From Rhodocollybia butyracea (lineage: Eukaryota > Basidiomycota > Agaricomycetes > Agaricales > Omphalotaceae): a DNA stretch of 18,616 bases. The position numbers were made by a program, and so were the translations under genes. This document shows positions 8,391 to 17,274 of this stretch, in pieces. Location: assembly GCA_015501585.1 (NCBI GenBank), contig JADNRY010001033.1, positions 1 to 18,616 of the forward strand. Direction: 5' to 3'. Under the pieces are notes generated by a model, which worked only from the letters and a program-made list of their open reading frames with translations, had not been told where the DNA came from and made no database searches. Positions within the stretch are counted from its first letter, which is position 1. Each line of letters starts with the position of its first letter.

Positions 8391-9093
8391 GACTACAAAC
8401 AATCTCTTTGATCTTGTTAAAAGCAAGGTCATGTTCAGCAAGCCAGGGGATATCATCCTTGTTGACTTCTTTGGTGGTGAGTGGAGTAAGAATCACTGTC
8501 TGTTTGGCTAAACGGGGAAGGAAGGCAGGAATGTATTGAGTTAAGCCAAGGAAAGCACATAACTGTTTTATAGTATAAGGCCTAGACCAATTAAGGATCA
8601 ACTCACATTTCTTGTTGTCAGTGGAAATACCCTCTTGAGAGATAGTATGACCCAGGAAACCAACTGAAAAGGAGAAAAGCGAGCATTTCTTGGGGTTGCA
8701 GTAGAGTTTAGCTGCATTAAGTGCCAGGAGAATGACTTCCACATTCTGAATGTGTTCCTCCACAAACCTAGACCAAATAATAATGTTGTCAATGTAAATG
8801 TGGCAAATGGTACCTATAAGATGTTGGAGCACAGAAATGACACAATGTTGATGGATGGAGGGAGCGTTCTTGAGTCCCTGAGGCATTACTGTCCATTCAT
8901 ACAAACCAAAAGGAGTAGTCACCGCGGTGCATTTGATAGAACTGTCGTCCATACGTGTCTGAAAAAACGAATCTGTCATATCTATCTTACCCCAGATCTT
9001 ACCCTTACCACAGTCAGATAGTATATTATCAATACGCGGTAGTGGATGGCTGTAAGGATCTAGGCGGAATCCTTTGAGCGTGGGTTACGAACC
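8391..9093 (-). pseudogene. Ty3 reverse transcriptase, main part
   Basis: Minus strand. The frame starts at LTR-B and reads LDPYSHPLPRID, GKIWGKIDMTDSFFQTRMD, TPFGLYEWTVMPQGLKNAP, then the catalytic box HIYIDNIIIW at about 8803-8776. Active enzymes have Y-x-D-D; the second Asp is Asn here (codon AAC, 8785-8787), so the enzyme should be inactive. FLGHTISQEGI and the thumb region follow. Many changes from what I recall of the family are Arg to His, Cys or Gln, as expected from CpG loss. There are only 5 CpG in 8221-8820. Confidence 0.88.
9089..9093. repeat. Target-site duplication GAACC of LTR-B, left copy
   Basis: GAACC at 9089-9093 matches 9801-9805 on the other side of a TG...CA segment. 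Confidence 0.75.
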
Positions 9094-9800
9094 TGGAAAC
9101 CAAAGTGCGGATACGCACCGTACTGCCGTTGTTCAGCCAAACTGGGAAAGTTGGTTTGAGATGTGAAAGGATGTGAGTGTAGAACAGTTCCAAAGTGCCT
9201 ATGGGATGTAAGACTCATGTCGGGATCGTCCAAGGGACTAATGTAAGGACGGCAAGTCCATACAGGCAATAGAATGAACTCGGCGAGTAAGCCTAAGAGT
9301 AGATGAGTTTCTGACTCGAAGGGTAGGACCCACAAAGTGCAAGCGGCTTTGATAGCAATATGAGCGGAAGCAGAAGGTCAAGCAGTAACTGACCTGATGC
9401 GACGCAAACAGAGCGGAACCAAATAGATGATAGTAAATTGCAGAGGTTGTGAAAACAATGGAGTGAAGAAACAGATAAAGTGAGAAACCGAAACACACAA
9501 GAGCACATGAGTCAAGGGATTAAGCAATATTTCCAATCTACTGTACTTGACATGGTACAGAACTATATAAAGGGTACTCGAGGACCGGAGTAGCGATAGG
9601 TAATAACCTGAGAGTAGAAAAGACAAGAATAGCCAAAAGAAGTACAAGGGATGAAAGACAACAATGAACATAAGCAGAAGCGGCGGGATGAGCATAAAGC
9701 ATATGTATGATTGTAAGAATGATGGAGAATGGATCGACGGGATCATAGAAAGTGTACAGTGAAGGAAAAAGTAAAACAGAAGCAAAGTGGAAGTGTATCA
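9094..9800. repeat. Solo LTR-B inside the reverse transcriptase
   Basis: 707 bp starting TGGAAACC and ending GTGTATCA, flanked by perfect GAACC duplications. Pol similarity stops at its edges and resumes outside. A TATATAAAGG motif lies at about 9565-9574 on the plus strand, and the minus strand also reads TTTATATAG there, so the direction is open. Minus-strand open stretches within it are Ser/Leu/Phe-rich, have no recognised domain, and are taken as chance. I do not recognise the family. Confidence 0.72.
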
Positions 9801-10483
9801 GAACCGGAAATGCGGTGGAAGTGGGTTATGTAATGGTAAGTGGGAAACATCAGCAGTCTGTATATGCCTAGGGCATGACTTGAAGCAAAGTTTTCCAGGA
9901 GTCACAAAACTTCTTAGGGCACTGGTACATCAGGAAAAAGTCCTAAAGCCCAGGCTCCCCAAAGACACCCCCCCAGATACCCAGGCTCCCCCAGGGCAGC
10001 TCCTGAGGATTGGGGGGGTGTCTCTGGGGAGCCTGGGCTTTAGGACTTTTTCCTGATGTAAGAACATGCAGCAATAGTTTTCGAAGCATCTATAATCTGA
10101 ATTTTAGCCATAACCAAAGAAGGAAGTTCCTCAGTGTGTGGGATCAGTTCAAAGATAGGGCGGTACTTAGCTTTCAACGTGTCCTCAAGTTTCTTGAGCT
10201 TCTCAAAGATGGCAATATCTTCAATGTGTTCTTTAACAGCAGCAACGAGATCTGTTTTATCCTTTTCCAGTGGAAAGTCTGGGCAAATCAAAGCGCAAAC
10301 AGATTTCAATTCATGGACTAGTTTGCGGTGATGTTCACGAGTCCTATTCTTAACCTTAGCCAAGTTGGCATTCAAGGAAACCTTGTTTTTGGATTCAAAT
10401 ATACGTAAGCGTTTCAGTACAGTAGGATTAAAAAAGATCATACCCCAAGGGGGTGTGAGTACAAGTTCGAGTGAAGTAGTCAA
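9801..10483 (-). pseudogene. Ty3 protease-RT linker and RT N-terminus
   Basis: Minus strand, interrupted by MITE-1 at 9928-10058. From 10483 it reads a charged, probably helical linker (FEKLKKLEDTLKAKYRPIFE), then HTEELPSLVMAKIQIIDASK and TIAACSY. Removing MITE-1 with one TA continues the frame as QCPKKFCDSWKTLL. This is the well-known entry to the RT domain in fungal Ty3 elements. The remaining stretch to LTR-B (9806-9880) is hard to read in one frame and has probably lost or gained bases. LTR-B follows. Confidence 0.75.
9928..10058. mobile_element. MITE-1, TA-flanked foldback element
   Basis: 131 bp from CATCAGG to CCTGATG, flanked by TA (9926-9927 and 10059-10060). The terminal inverted repeats are about 47 bp with one clear mismatch and take up most of the element. 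No coding capacity. TA duplication and size fit a Tc1/mariner-type MITE moved by a transposase elsewhere. Each arm carries a G-run pattern (on the plus strand G7, G4, G3 at 10012-10037) that fits a G-quadruplex motif. It interrupts the Ty3 RT entry sequence, and excising it with one TA restores the frame. Confidence 0.85.
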
Positions 10484-10976
10484 TAGCTAAATGATTGTGG
10501 GAGAGCCAGGGGAGGCCCAAGATGAGTTGTGTACACAAGCCAGGAGCGATTAAGAAGGGAATGGAACATGAAGTGAAAGTTCCATCAAGAGAAGAAAGTT
10601 TAATAGAGACATATTCAGTTAACGAGGAGTCTGATTTGGAAGAAAATGCAGATGATACAGGTTCAGGTGTAGGAGGTTTGAAATGTTTGAGGCCAAGATG
10701 GTCCACCAAATCCAGATGAATTAATGTGAGGTGCGCACCATCATCTAAGAGAGGGCAAACAGTCAGTGGAAAGTCTAAATGGGGGCCAGAGACATGGCAA
10801 CGCCACCTGAAGTGGGGAAGTTTATAAGGGACTTGACTTACAGAGATCTCGTCTTTGGAGTCAGAACCTTCAAGGACAGCAGAAACAATGTTAGAGTTCT
10901 CCTCATCTGAAGAATCAATTCCAACAGCAGCAACAGTAGACTTGGATTTCCCCTTGCAGCGACAAGCAGAGTCCAC
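10484..10976 (-). pseudogene. Ty3 retropepsin-like protease
   Basis: Minus strand, following a Cys-rich end of Gag. The frame reads FRWRCHVSGPHLDFPLTVCP, then LLDDGAHLTLIHLDLVDHLG at about 10755-10696. The D-x-G core of a retropepsin is recognisable as DDG rather than the usual DSG or DTG. A second typical strand follows as LILGLPWLSHNHLAIDY, the conserved fold end (I-L-G). Proteases of this kind cut Gag-Pol inside the particle. The frame is open over its whole length here and overlaps the linker region below 10484. Confidence 0.75.
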
Positions 10977-11066
10977 ATCCGCCTGAGTGAGCTCACAATA
11001 GTTTTCACCTGTCAGGGGAGGGAACTTGTGCGTATCAGACCAGGTGCAACAATCTACAAAGAACTG

Positions 11067-11351
11067 TCAGCATTTATGACAACCAGAGTTCTTATTGAGT
11101 AGTGTGCATTCGTTGTCAGTGAGCTTTGGGGGATGATTGATGGAAGGTGTAGAAGTAGAACCGGTGGCTTTATTGGAGCGTTTTCCGGATGCATGGTTAC
11201 CAGCAGAGGAGTTGGTCAAGGGGGTGGAGGAACAGGAGGCAGGGTTAGAACAATTTGCGATCTGCTGGGCAATGTCAAAGATGCGACAGTTCTGGGAGCT
11301 ACGATCCTCATCAAGTAGTGCAAGCTTGGCACTAAACATACTGAAAGTCAT
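11067..11351 (-). pseudogene. Ty3 Gag C-terminus with degenerate zinc knuckle
   Basis: Minus strand. A Ser/Thr/Asn-rich stretch leads to LTDNECTLLNKNSGCHKC, after which a TGA (11067-11069) interrupts what looks like a Cys/His knuckle followed by FPPLTGENYCELTQADV. The TGA is again explained by CGA>TGA. In fungal Ty3 elements this knuckle binds the genomic RNA. It lies between the capsid part and the protease. Confidence 0.65.
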
Positions 11352-12123
11352 TGAAAATAGAGGATGAGAAGTCCTTCAATTTAATGTGAGTATGGCAAGC
11401 CTTGATAAGGCGAGTGCCAAGGTCTGCGTCAATACCATTCTCGAAAAATTTCACAAAGGTTTTCATCAGATTGTTTGCAGGGTGAGTTGAGCAAGAGATT
11501 TGCATGGGAAATAATTTCATTGGCGAAGTTTAAAGACAGTCTGAGGAGGGTTGGATTCGACATCGAGGCGATGAGCTCTCAGTTTCTTGTGAAAGGATTT
11601 GTACCAGTCTCGGTCAAGAACGATTGGATTATCCCAAAGCTTTGCCATGAAGACCTTGAAAGTTAGTTTGCAGAGCATGACTTTATTGGCTTCAAGCCAA
11701 CTATCAATCCTTGGGTCCGCAAAACAGCCCCAGAGGCGGGTGACCTGTTCTTCAGGAGCAATATTCTTGTGGAGGAAATGGCTCTTGGCAAGTCGCTTGA
11801 ATTCTGGGAGGAGCTCAGGTGTAATTTTGCCAGCTGTAACACAAGGAGGTGTGGAATGTTCATTGGCTGGGATAATGAGCTCAGCCCAGTCGGATTTCTG
11901 TTTCATAGTCACAGTTCGGAAAGGTCAATACAAGATTGTTGTCAGAGTCTGTGTTGGTGTGAGGATGATGCTTCAGGGAGACAGGCGAGGAAGATCTGGA
12001 ATGATAATCGGACAATTGGTGTAACGGAATACTGGTTTCATGAAAGAAGGGCAAGGCGCTGAGGCTAGCGGTGGCCCTGTAGGACTGGCAGTCAGTAAAG
12101 GTCAAAAGTACAGGTCTGGACAA
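11352..12123 (-). pseudogene. Ty3 Gag, matrix and capsid region
   Basis: Minus strand. The capsid-like part runs about 11912-11517 and includes LPEFKRLAKSHFLHKNIAPE, RLWGCFADPRIDSWLEANK and LTFKVFMAKLWDN, patterns I associate with Agaricomycete Ty3 Gag. After a stop at 11517-11519 the similarity appears to continue in a neighbouring frame (FVKFFENGIDADLGTRLIKA, to about 11332), so at least one frameshift is present. Upstream, an open stretch from ATG 12123 to 11881 in a different frame may hold the N-terminus. The true start cannot be fixed. Confidence 0.65.
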
Positions 12124-12144
12124 GGACAGGGTCTAGGACAGGTA

Positions 12145-12256
12145 CATCAGGAAAACATCCTAAAGCCCAGGCTCCCAGAGACACCCCCCCAATCCTAGCA
12201 ACCTGAGGTAACCTGGGTATCTGGGGAGCCTGGGCTTTAGGAACTTTTTCCTGATG
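12145..12256. mobile_element. MITE-2, related to MITE-1, inverted and shorter
   Basis: 112 bp, CATCAGG to CCTGATG, flanked by TA (12143-12144 and 12257-12258). It aligns with the reverse complement of MITE-1, including the core word CCTGGGTATCTGGGG. It lacks about 14 bp next to a G run in the right arm, so one arm is shorter. It lies in the 5' untranslated leader of the Ty3 element. Confidence 0.85.
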
Positions 12257-12258
12257 TA

Positions 12259-12592
12259 GGGGGATGCTTACAAGATTTGAGCCCTCGTTGAAGCCAGGAT
12301 GAGCAATGAGTAACGTGTAAGGTGACTATATGCGGGATATTCAATAATAATAATGAATTTTTATTAAAGGTGAGTTGTTTTTTGAGGCGAAGGAATGAAG
12401 GGAGTAAGTCAAACCGACTGAAAAGGTAACAAGAAGGGAACAAAGATATATACCCGTCTGATTCTATCAGTCTCTTTCCAGATATCCAGATTGAGAGCCA
12501 AGGTGAGAGTCTGAAGGAGAAAAGAAAGAAGCAAAAAAAGATTTTTGTCAGCAACGTCGACATGACCCATTTGTGAGATATTTAAAAAAAAG
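12259..12592 (-). other. Ty3 5' leader
   Basis: 334 bp between MITE-2 and the 5' LTR. No supported gene. Directly after the LTR the minus strand reads CTTTTTTTTAAATATC; there is no TGG at the place where a tRNA primer site would begin. Confidence 0.6.
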
Positions 12593-12846
12593 TGGAAGCC
12601 TGCGTACAGGCAACACTAGAAAACTGAGATAGAAAGAGATGAACTCACGATCACACAAGGTTAACAAGATGTGGTATTAAGATGGTAGCTATCAAGTAGA
12701 GAAGATGGGAGTCAGGAAGAAGGAACCGTAATGTAAAGTAGTGATACTTATACATATCGATAACGTGACGTGAATATGAAAGCATGTGATCGATAGCGCG
12801 ACGTGAGGTGTGAGGGTAGGGTAGTAACACGTAGAGCGTGCTTACA
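12593..12846 (-). repeat. 5' LTR of the Ty3 element
   Basis: 254 bp, TGTAAGCACG to GGCTTCCA on the minus strand. It differs from the 3' LTR by a 6-bp gap and two transitions at CpG sites, and is followed by AATAC. It would drive transcription leftward, away from UBA1. Confidence 0.9.
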
Positions 12847-12851
12847 AATAC
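12847..12851. repeat. Target-site duplication AATAC, right copy
   Basis: Matches 1714-1718. Confidence 0.85.
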
Positions 12852-13218
12852 CACGACAAAGTCGGACAGCCAATATACAAATTTATGAATTTCATGTGCA
12901 TAAACGGGACTCGGAATCCAAATGTTATTTAGCACCATTTGCGGGCCATGTGTGAGGACCAGGGTAGTTGCAACCACGGCTGATATACTACGCTCAACGA
13001 TACACTACAGTCTTAAAATAAAAGAACGCCTCCGGGACCGATCGATAAGTGTGGCAGTGACTCAGACACATATAGGTGTGACTAAGTGGCAGCACGTGAT
13101 AGGCTTAGGTGGGGCGCGCAAGCTCTTGCGTTTCTTCATCTTTCTTCATCCAGCTCACTAATCATATCAACGAATTACAATCTGTAACCGATGAGCAACA
13201 TACCATCTTCTGAAAAGC
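12852..13218 (+). promoter_or_regulatory. UBA1 upstream region
   Basis: 367 bp between the Ty3 element and the UBA1 start codon. It holds a CACGTG palindrome (13093-13098) and a pyrimidine-rich stretch (about 13128-13153, TTTCTTCATCTTTCTTCATCC), a common feature just upstream of fungal transcription starts. No TATA box was seen at a convincing distance. Elements farther upstream have been displaced by about 11 kb by the Ty3 insertion. Confidence 0.5.
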
Positions 13219-16200
13219 ATGGACATTGACGAGACGGCCATCGATGAAGGCCTTTATTTCTCGCCAGCTGTGCGTCCGTTCTCATTTTCCTGATTCTCAT
13301 TTTTCATGACTCTTTTTACAGCTACGTGCTCGGACACGAAGGTATGACTGGGATAAACTTGCTCCGAGACTGGCGCTCACTCTCGATTCAGCCATGAAGA
13401 GAATGGCCGCTTCAAATGTCCTAATAGTCGGAATGCAGGGTTTAGGTGTCGAAATAGGTCGCGTCATTCTCCTTTACTTTGTAGCAAATATATTGAAATC
13501 AGTGCAGCAAGGATATTGTTCTTGCGGGAGTTAAATCCGTCACTGTGTATGACCCAGAACCAGTCAAGATTGAAGATCTGAGCTCTCAGGTGCTTTTTGC
13601 CACAACTTTTCATTTTGCGATTGGAACTCAAGTGATACGATAGTTCTTCTTACGTGAAAACGATGTTGGGAAGCCTCGTGCAGAAGTGACGGTTCCTAGA
13701 TTGGCAGAATTAAACGCTTATGTACCAGTGCGCAACTTGGTGGACAGACTGGACAGGAGATCACTGTGGATCTCGTGAAAGGCTTTCAGGTGAACTCGAA
13801 TCTTGTATGGCTAGTGATGTACTCTGATCTCGTCGTATTTATAGGTGGTTGTGCTGTGTAACGCGTCATACGCCAAAACAACTCGAAATCAACGACTGGA
13901 CACATCAGAATGGTATCCCTTTCATCGCCACTGAAACGCGTGGTTTGTTTGGGTAAGACTAATCACACCCGTGTTTTCAAGTCTCAAACGGTTTATAGTT
14001 CTGTTTTCAATGACTTGGCCCAAGTTTACTTGTGTCGACCCAACTGGAGAACAGCCCTTAACGGGTATGGTTGTATCTGTCGACAAGCAGGTCATCGTTC
14101 TGCGTTTCCCTATTTCATAATAAATCGTTGTTTTTTAGGATCAAGATGCTCTCATTACGTGTCTAGATGAAACCCGACACGGACTTGAAGATGAGACTTT
14201 GTGACGTTCTCAGAAAATCCAGGGGATGACAGAGCTGAACGGATGTGAACCACGCAAAGTTTCAGTCAAAGGCCCCTACACTTTCACTATTGGGACACAA
14301 CAGGACTCGGGACTATATTCGGGGTGGTATCTTCACGCAAGTAAAGATGCCTAAAATTCTCGATTTTGCAAGTACTACTTCAATATCAGGTCTTACTCTC
14401 TAACCGCGTTTTTTAGAAATCGCTCAGGGAGTCCCTGCAAAACCCAGAAATATTTCATTACTGACTTTGCCAAATTCGACCGTCCCGCTACGCTTCATGC
14501 AGGCTTCCAGGCGCTTTCTAAATTCTATGATGATCACAAGCGCCTCCCCAAGCCGCGTAAATGACCAGGACGCCAAGGCAGTTGTAGCTATCGCCAAAAA
14601 GATCGATGCCGACGCAGATGAAAAGATCGTAACTCAACTTGCTTATCAGGCGACTGGTGATTTATCGCCTGTAATTGCTGTTATTGGTGCCTTTGTCGCG
14701 CAAGAGGTCCTGAAAGCATGCTCTGCTAAATTCCATCCCATGCAACAGCATATGTACTTTGATTCTCTCGAATCGCTCCCTGGTGTGCTTCCATCCGAGG
14801 CAGAGTGTCAACCTGTAGGCTCAAGATACGATGGGTCGCTCGCTGTGTTCGGCAAGACTTTCCAGGAGAAGATTTCCAATCACCGGCAGTTCTTGGTTGG
14901 TTCTGGTGCCATGGTTGTGAAATGCTCAAGAACTGGAGTATGATGGGACTTGCATGTGGTCCCAAGGGTGCGATTCAGGTCACCGATCTCGATACCATCG
15001 AAAAGAGTAATCTCAATCGACAGTTCTTGTTCAGAGCCAAAGATTTGGTAGGTTCAAGGCTGAGGTTGCTGCTATGGCTGTTTCCAACATGAACAAGGAT
15101 TTAAGCGGGAAGATAACGACTAGACAGGATGCAGTCGGTCACGATACTGAAGGTGATATCATATCGATTTGGTTTGAGTAGTCACTCACTTCAGAGTAGG
15201 CATCTACAACGAGGATTTCTTTGACAACATCGATGGTGTGACGAACGCTCTGGACAACGTGAAAGCACGTGAGTATTTTTTTTTTTTACATGGAAGGTAT
15301 TCCGTCCAATGACTATGATGTTTTAGGTCTTTACACATGGACCAAAGATGTGTCTTCTATCTGAAAGCCATTAGTTTGATTCGGGCACCCTTGGAACCAA
15401 AGGAAATGTCCAAGTTGTTATTCCCTATCTGACGGAATCATACGCATCATCACAGGACCCGCCTGAGAAAGAGACTCCTTCTTGTTACAATTAAGAACTT
15501 CCCCAACGCCATCCCCCACACCATTGAGGTATGTGAATTTCTCTAGCATTTTTTGCTTCTAAATTGACTAGTTTCCTGTTAGTGGAGTCGAACACAGTTC
15601 GATGACCTCTTCGTTAAGCCTGCTCAAGCTGTCAATTCGTACCTTTCAGAGCCCGACTACCTGGAGAAGACGCTCAAATATTCCGGCCAACAGAAGGAGC
15701 AAGTAGAGCAACTCGTTTCTCACCTGGTCACCAAACAAGCCGATAACGTTTGAAGAGTGCATTATCTGGGCCCGTCTCCAATTCGAGGAGAAATATAACA
15801 ATGAGATCCGTCAATTGCTTTTCAGTCTGCCGAAGGATGCCGTTGGCAAACGGACAACCGTTTTGGAGTGGTCCCAAACGTGCACCAGAAGCCATCACTT
15901 TCAACTCCAACGACGTGAGTATTTTGTCTAAACATTGGAAAGCATGGCTTTTAACAGTCTTACAGCCTCTTCACCTCTCCTACATTGTGTCCGCCGCAAA
16001 TCTTCACGCTTACAACTACGGTCTCAAGGGTGAAAGTGACCTCAACGTCTACCGAAAAGTAGCTGACTCCGTCATCGTTCCCGAGTTCACACCCAAGAGC
16101 GGTGTGAAAGTTCAAATTAACGACAACGAACCCGTTACAAATGAAGGACCTTCTAATGCTGGTAAATATATTCAAAATGTACATGTATTTTTTGTACTCA

Positions 16201-17052
16201 TTTGAATATAGAAGATGAACTTGCAGAACTTAATGCGAAGCTTCCGCCCCCTCTTCTCTGGCTGGATACCGCCTGAACCCTGTCGAGTTTGAGAAGGACG
16301 ATGACACGAATCACCACATCGACTTCATTACTGCCGCATCCAACCTCCGTGCTACCAACTATAGCATCACTCCTGCTGACAGGCATACGACAAAGCAGAT
16401 TGCTGGGAAAATCATTCCTGCCATTGCTACCACCACATCACTGGTGACTGGTTTGGCATGTCTCGAGCTTTACAAGGTGAGCGTCCTGGGAATTTTTTGT
16501 TCGACTCGCCTAATGACGTTTCTATAGATCATTGACAGCAAAGTAAAGCTTGACGACTACAAGAACGGATTCGTAAACATCGCGCTGCCGTTCTTTGGAT
16601 TCTCCGAGCCTATTGCTGCGGCTAAGAACAAGTACAACAAGACAGAGTGGACGCTCTGGGATCGTTTCACGTTTAAAAACGACCCAACGTTAAAGAAATC
16701 ATGGATTGGTTCAAAAAGGAACACAAACTTGATGTTTCGATGGTCAGTCAGGGTGTGAGCATGCTTTGGAGCTCGTTCGTCGCAAAAAAGAAAGTAGGCC
16801 TCTTTGTTGACTACACGGTATTTCGTCAAACTCACTATTTAGTAGAGCGAGGAGCGTTTACCGATGAAGTTCAGCAAACTCGTAGAGCATGTGAGCAAGA
16901 AACCTGTTAGTCCTGACATCAAAAGTTTGACCTTGAGTCGTCATGACGAGGAAGGCGAAGATGTTGAGGTATAGTACCGCTTTCCAGCTTCAAATCCTTG
17001 GCTTACCTTAACTGGTCCGTTTCAGGTACCATTTATTGTTGTTAATATCTGA
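13219..17052 (+). CDS. UBA1: Ubiquitin-activating enzyme E1 (UBA1), with many one-base frame breaks
   Basis: E1 activates ubiquitin with ATP and passes it to E2 enzymes. ATG at 13219 ([13 protein letters not shown]). I infer 17 exons: 13219-13269, 13322-13341, 13392-13457, 13508-13589, 13644-13789, 13845-13952, 13999-14090, 14139-14371, 14417-15152, 15200-15268, 15327-15528, 15583-15914, 15966-16161, 16212-16476, 16528-16793, 16843-16968, 17026-17052. Most introns have GT-AG ends. Landmarks: first ThiF fold ([14 protein letters not shown], exon 3), second nucleotide-binding fold (QFLVGSGA, then [21 protein letters not shown]), catalytic Cys before TIKNFPN (codon 15483-15485), ubiquitin-fold end EVPFIVVNI. 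About twenty apparent +/-1 indels, mostly at homopolymers, break the frame (for example 13259, 13510, 13739, 13876, 14912, 15047, 15735, 16694). Few stops come from substitutions. It is either a real gene in an indel-prone assembly or a very young pseudogene. Confidence 0.88.
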
Positions 17053-17176
17053 AGACTCGTGGTTGGAATTTTCATGTACCTAACCAGAATTTGTATCTAC
17101 CACTTATCATGAATCTGTAAATTCCTGCTAATTTCCATGCTCTCTTGGGAGATTACGGGCTAATGAAGATACTCAC

Positions 17177-17274
17177 CTAGTCACATTTAGTCCTTTGGTA
17201 GTCATAAGCGTACAGCCGAACTCAACGAGCCTGGCGGCGTACGGAAGGTGAAACATGTCGACGATGGTCAGCTC
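17177..17274 (-). pseudogene. Orphan glutathione S-transferase exon
   Basis: Minus strand. An acceptor (TTCGCAG) precedes and a donor (GTGAGT) follows a 98-bp open exon reading ELTIVDMFHLPYAARLVEFG and on to KGLNVTR. This matches the start of the C-terminal helical domain of fungal GSTs, where ELT-x-x-D-x-FHLPY is typical. I found neither the Trp-Trp motif that should follow on the left (only 124 bp remain before the UBA1 stop) nor the thioredoxin-fold exons on the right. It is probably a remnant, though divergent exons to the right cannot be excluded. Confidence 0.5.

Larger units (their letters stand above)
1719..12846 (-). mobile_element. Ty3 (Gypsy) chromovirus, decayed, with nested insertions
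   Basis: An LTR retrotransposon on the minus strand: 5' LTR at 12593-12846, then gag, a zinc-knuckle-like motif, protease, RT, RNase H, integrase, chromodomain, polypurine tract, and 3' LTR at 1719-1978. Perfect 5-bp duplications (AATAC) flank it. Subtracting LTR-A with its nested element (4181 bp with duplication), LTR-B (712), MITE-1 (133) and MITE-2 (114) from 11128 bp leaves about 5988 bp, a usual length for the family. All genes are broken. From RT to integrase (9063-6965) a single frame runs with no indel, but with in-frame TGA codons at 8263-8265, near 7866 and 7150-7152. The LTRs differ by two CpG transitions and one 6-bp indel. Confidence 0.92.

Noticed and set aside
9378..9785. Hydrophobic minus-strand ORF that looks like a small membrane protein
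   Set aside because: It lies inside LTR-B; Phe/Leu/Ser richness is expected from purine-rich sequence read from the other strand.
9080..9830. Direct repeat GTGGGTTA(C/T)G at 9080 and 9821 as the target duplication of LTR-B
   Set aside because: The segment between them does not have TG...CA ends, whereas GAACC at 9089 and 9801 gives TG...CA ends with a perfect 5-bp repeat.
12237..12563. Small hydrophobic minus-strand ORF
   Set aside because: It lies in the Ty3 leader overlapping a MITE end, with no domain and no sensible place in the element.
13219..17052. UBA1 as an old, processed pseudogene
   Set aside because: All introns are present, the key residues are kept and the damage is almost only one-base indels, so it is neither processed nor old.
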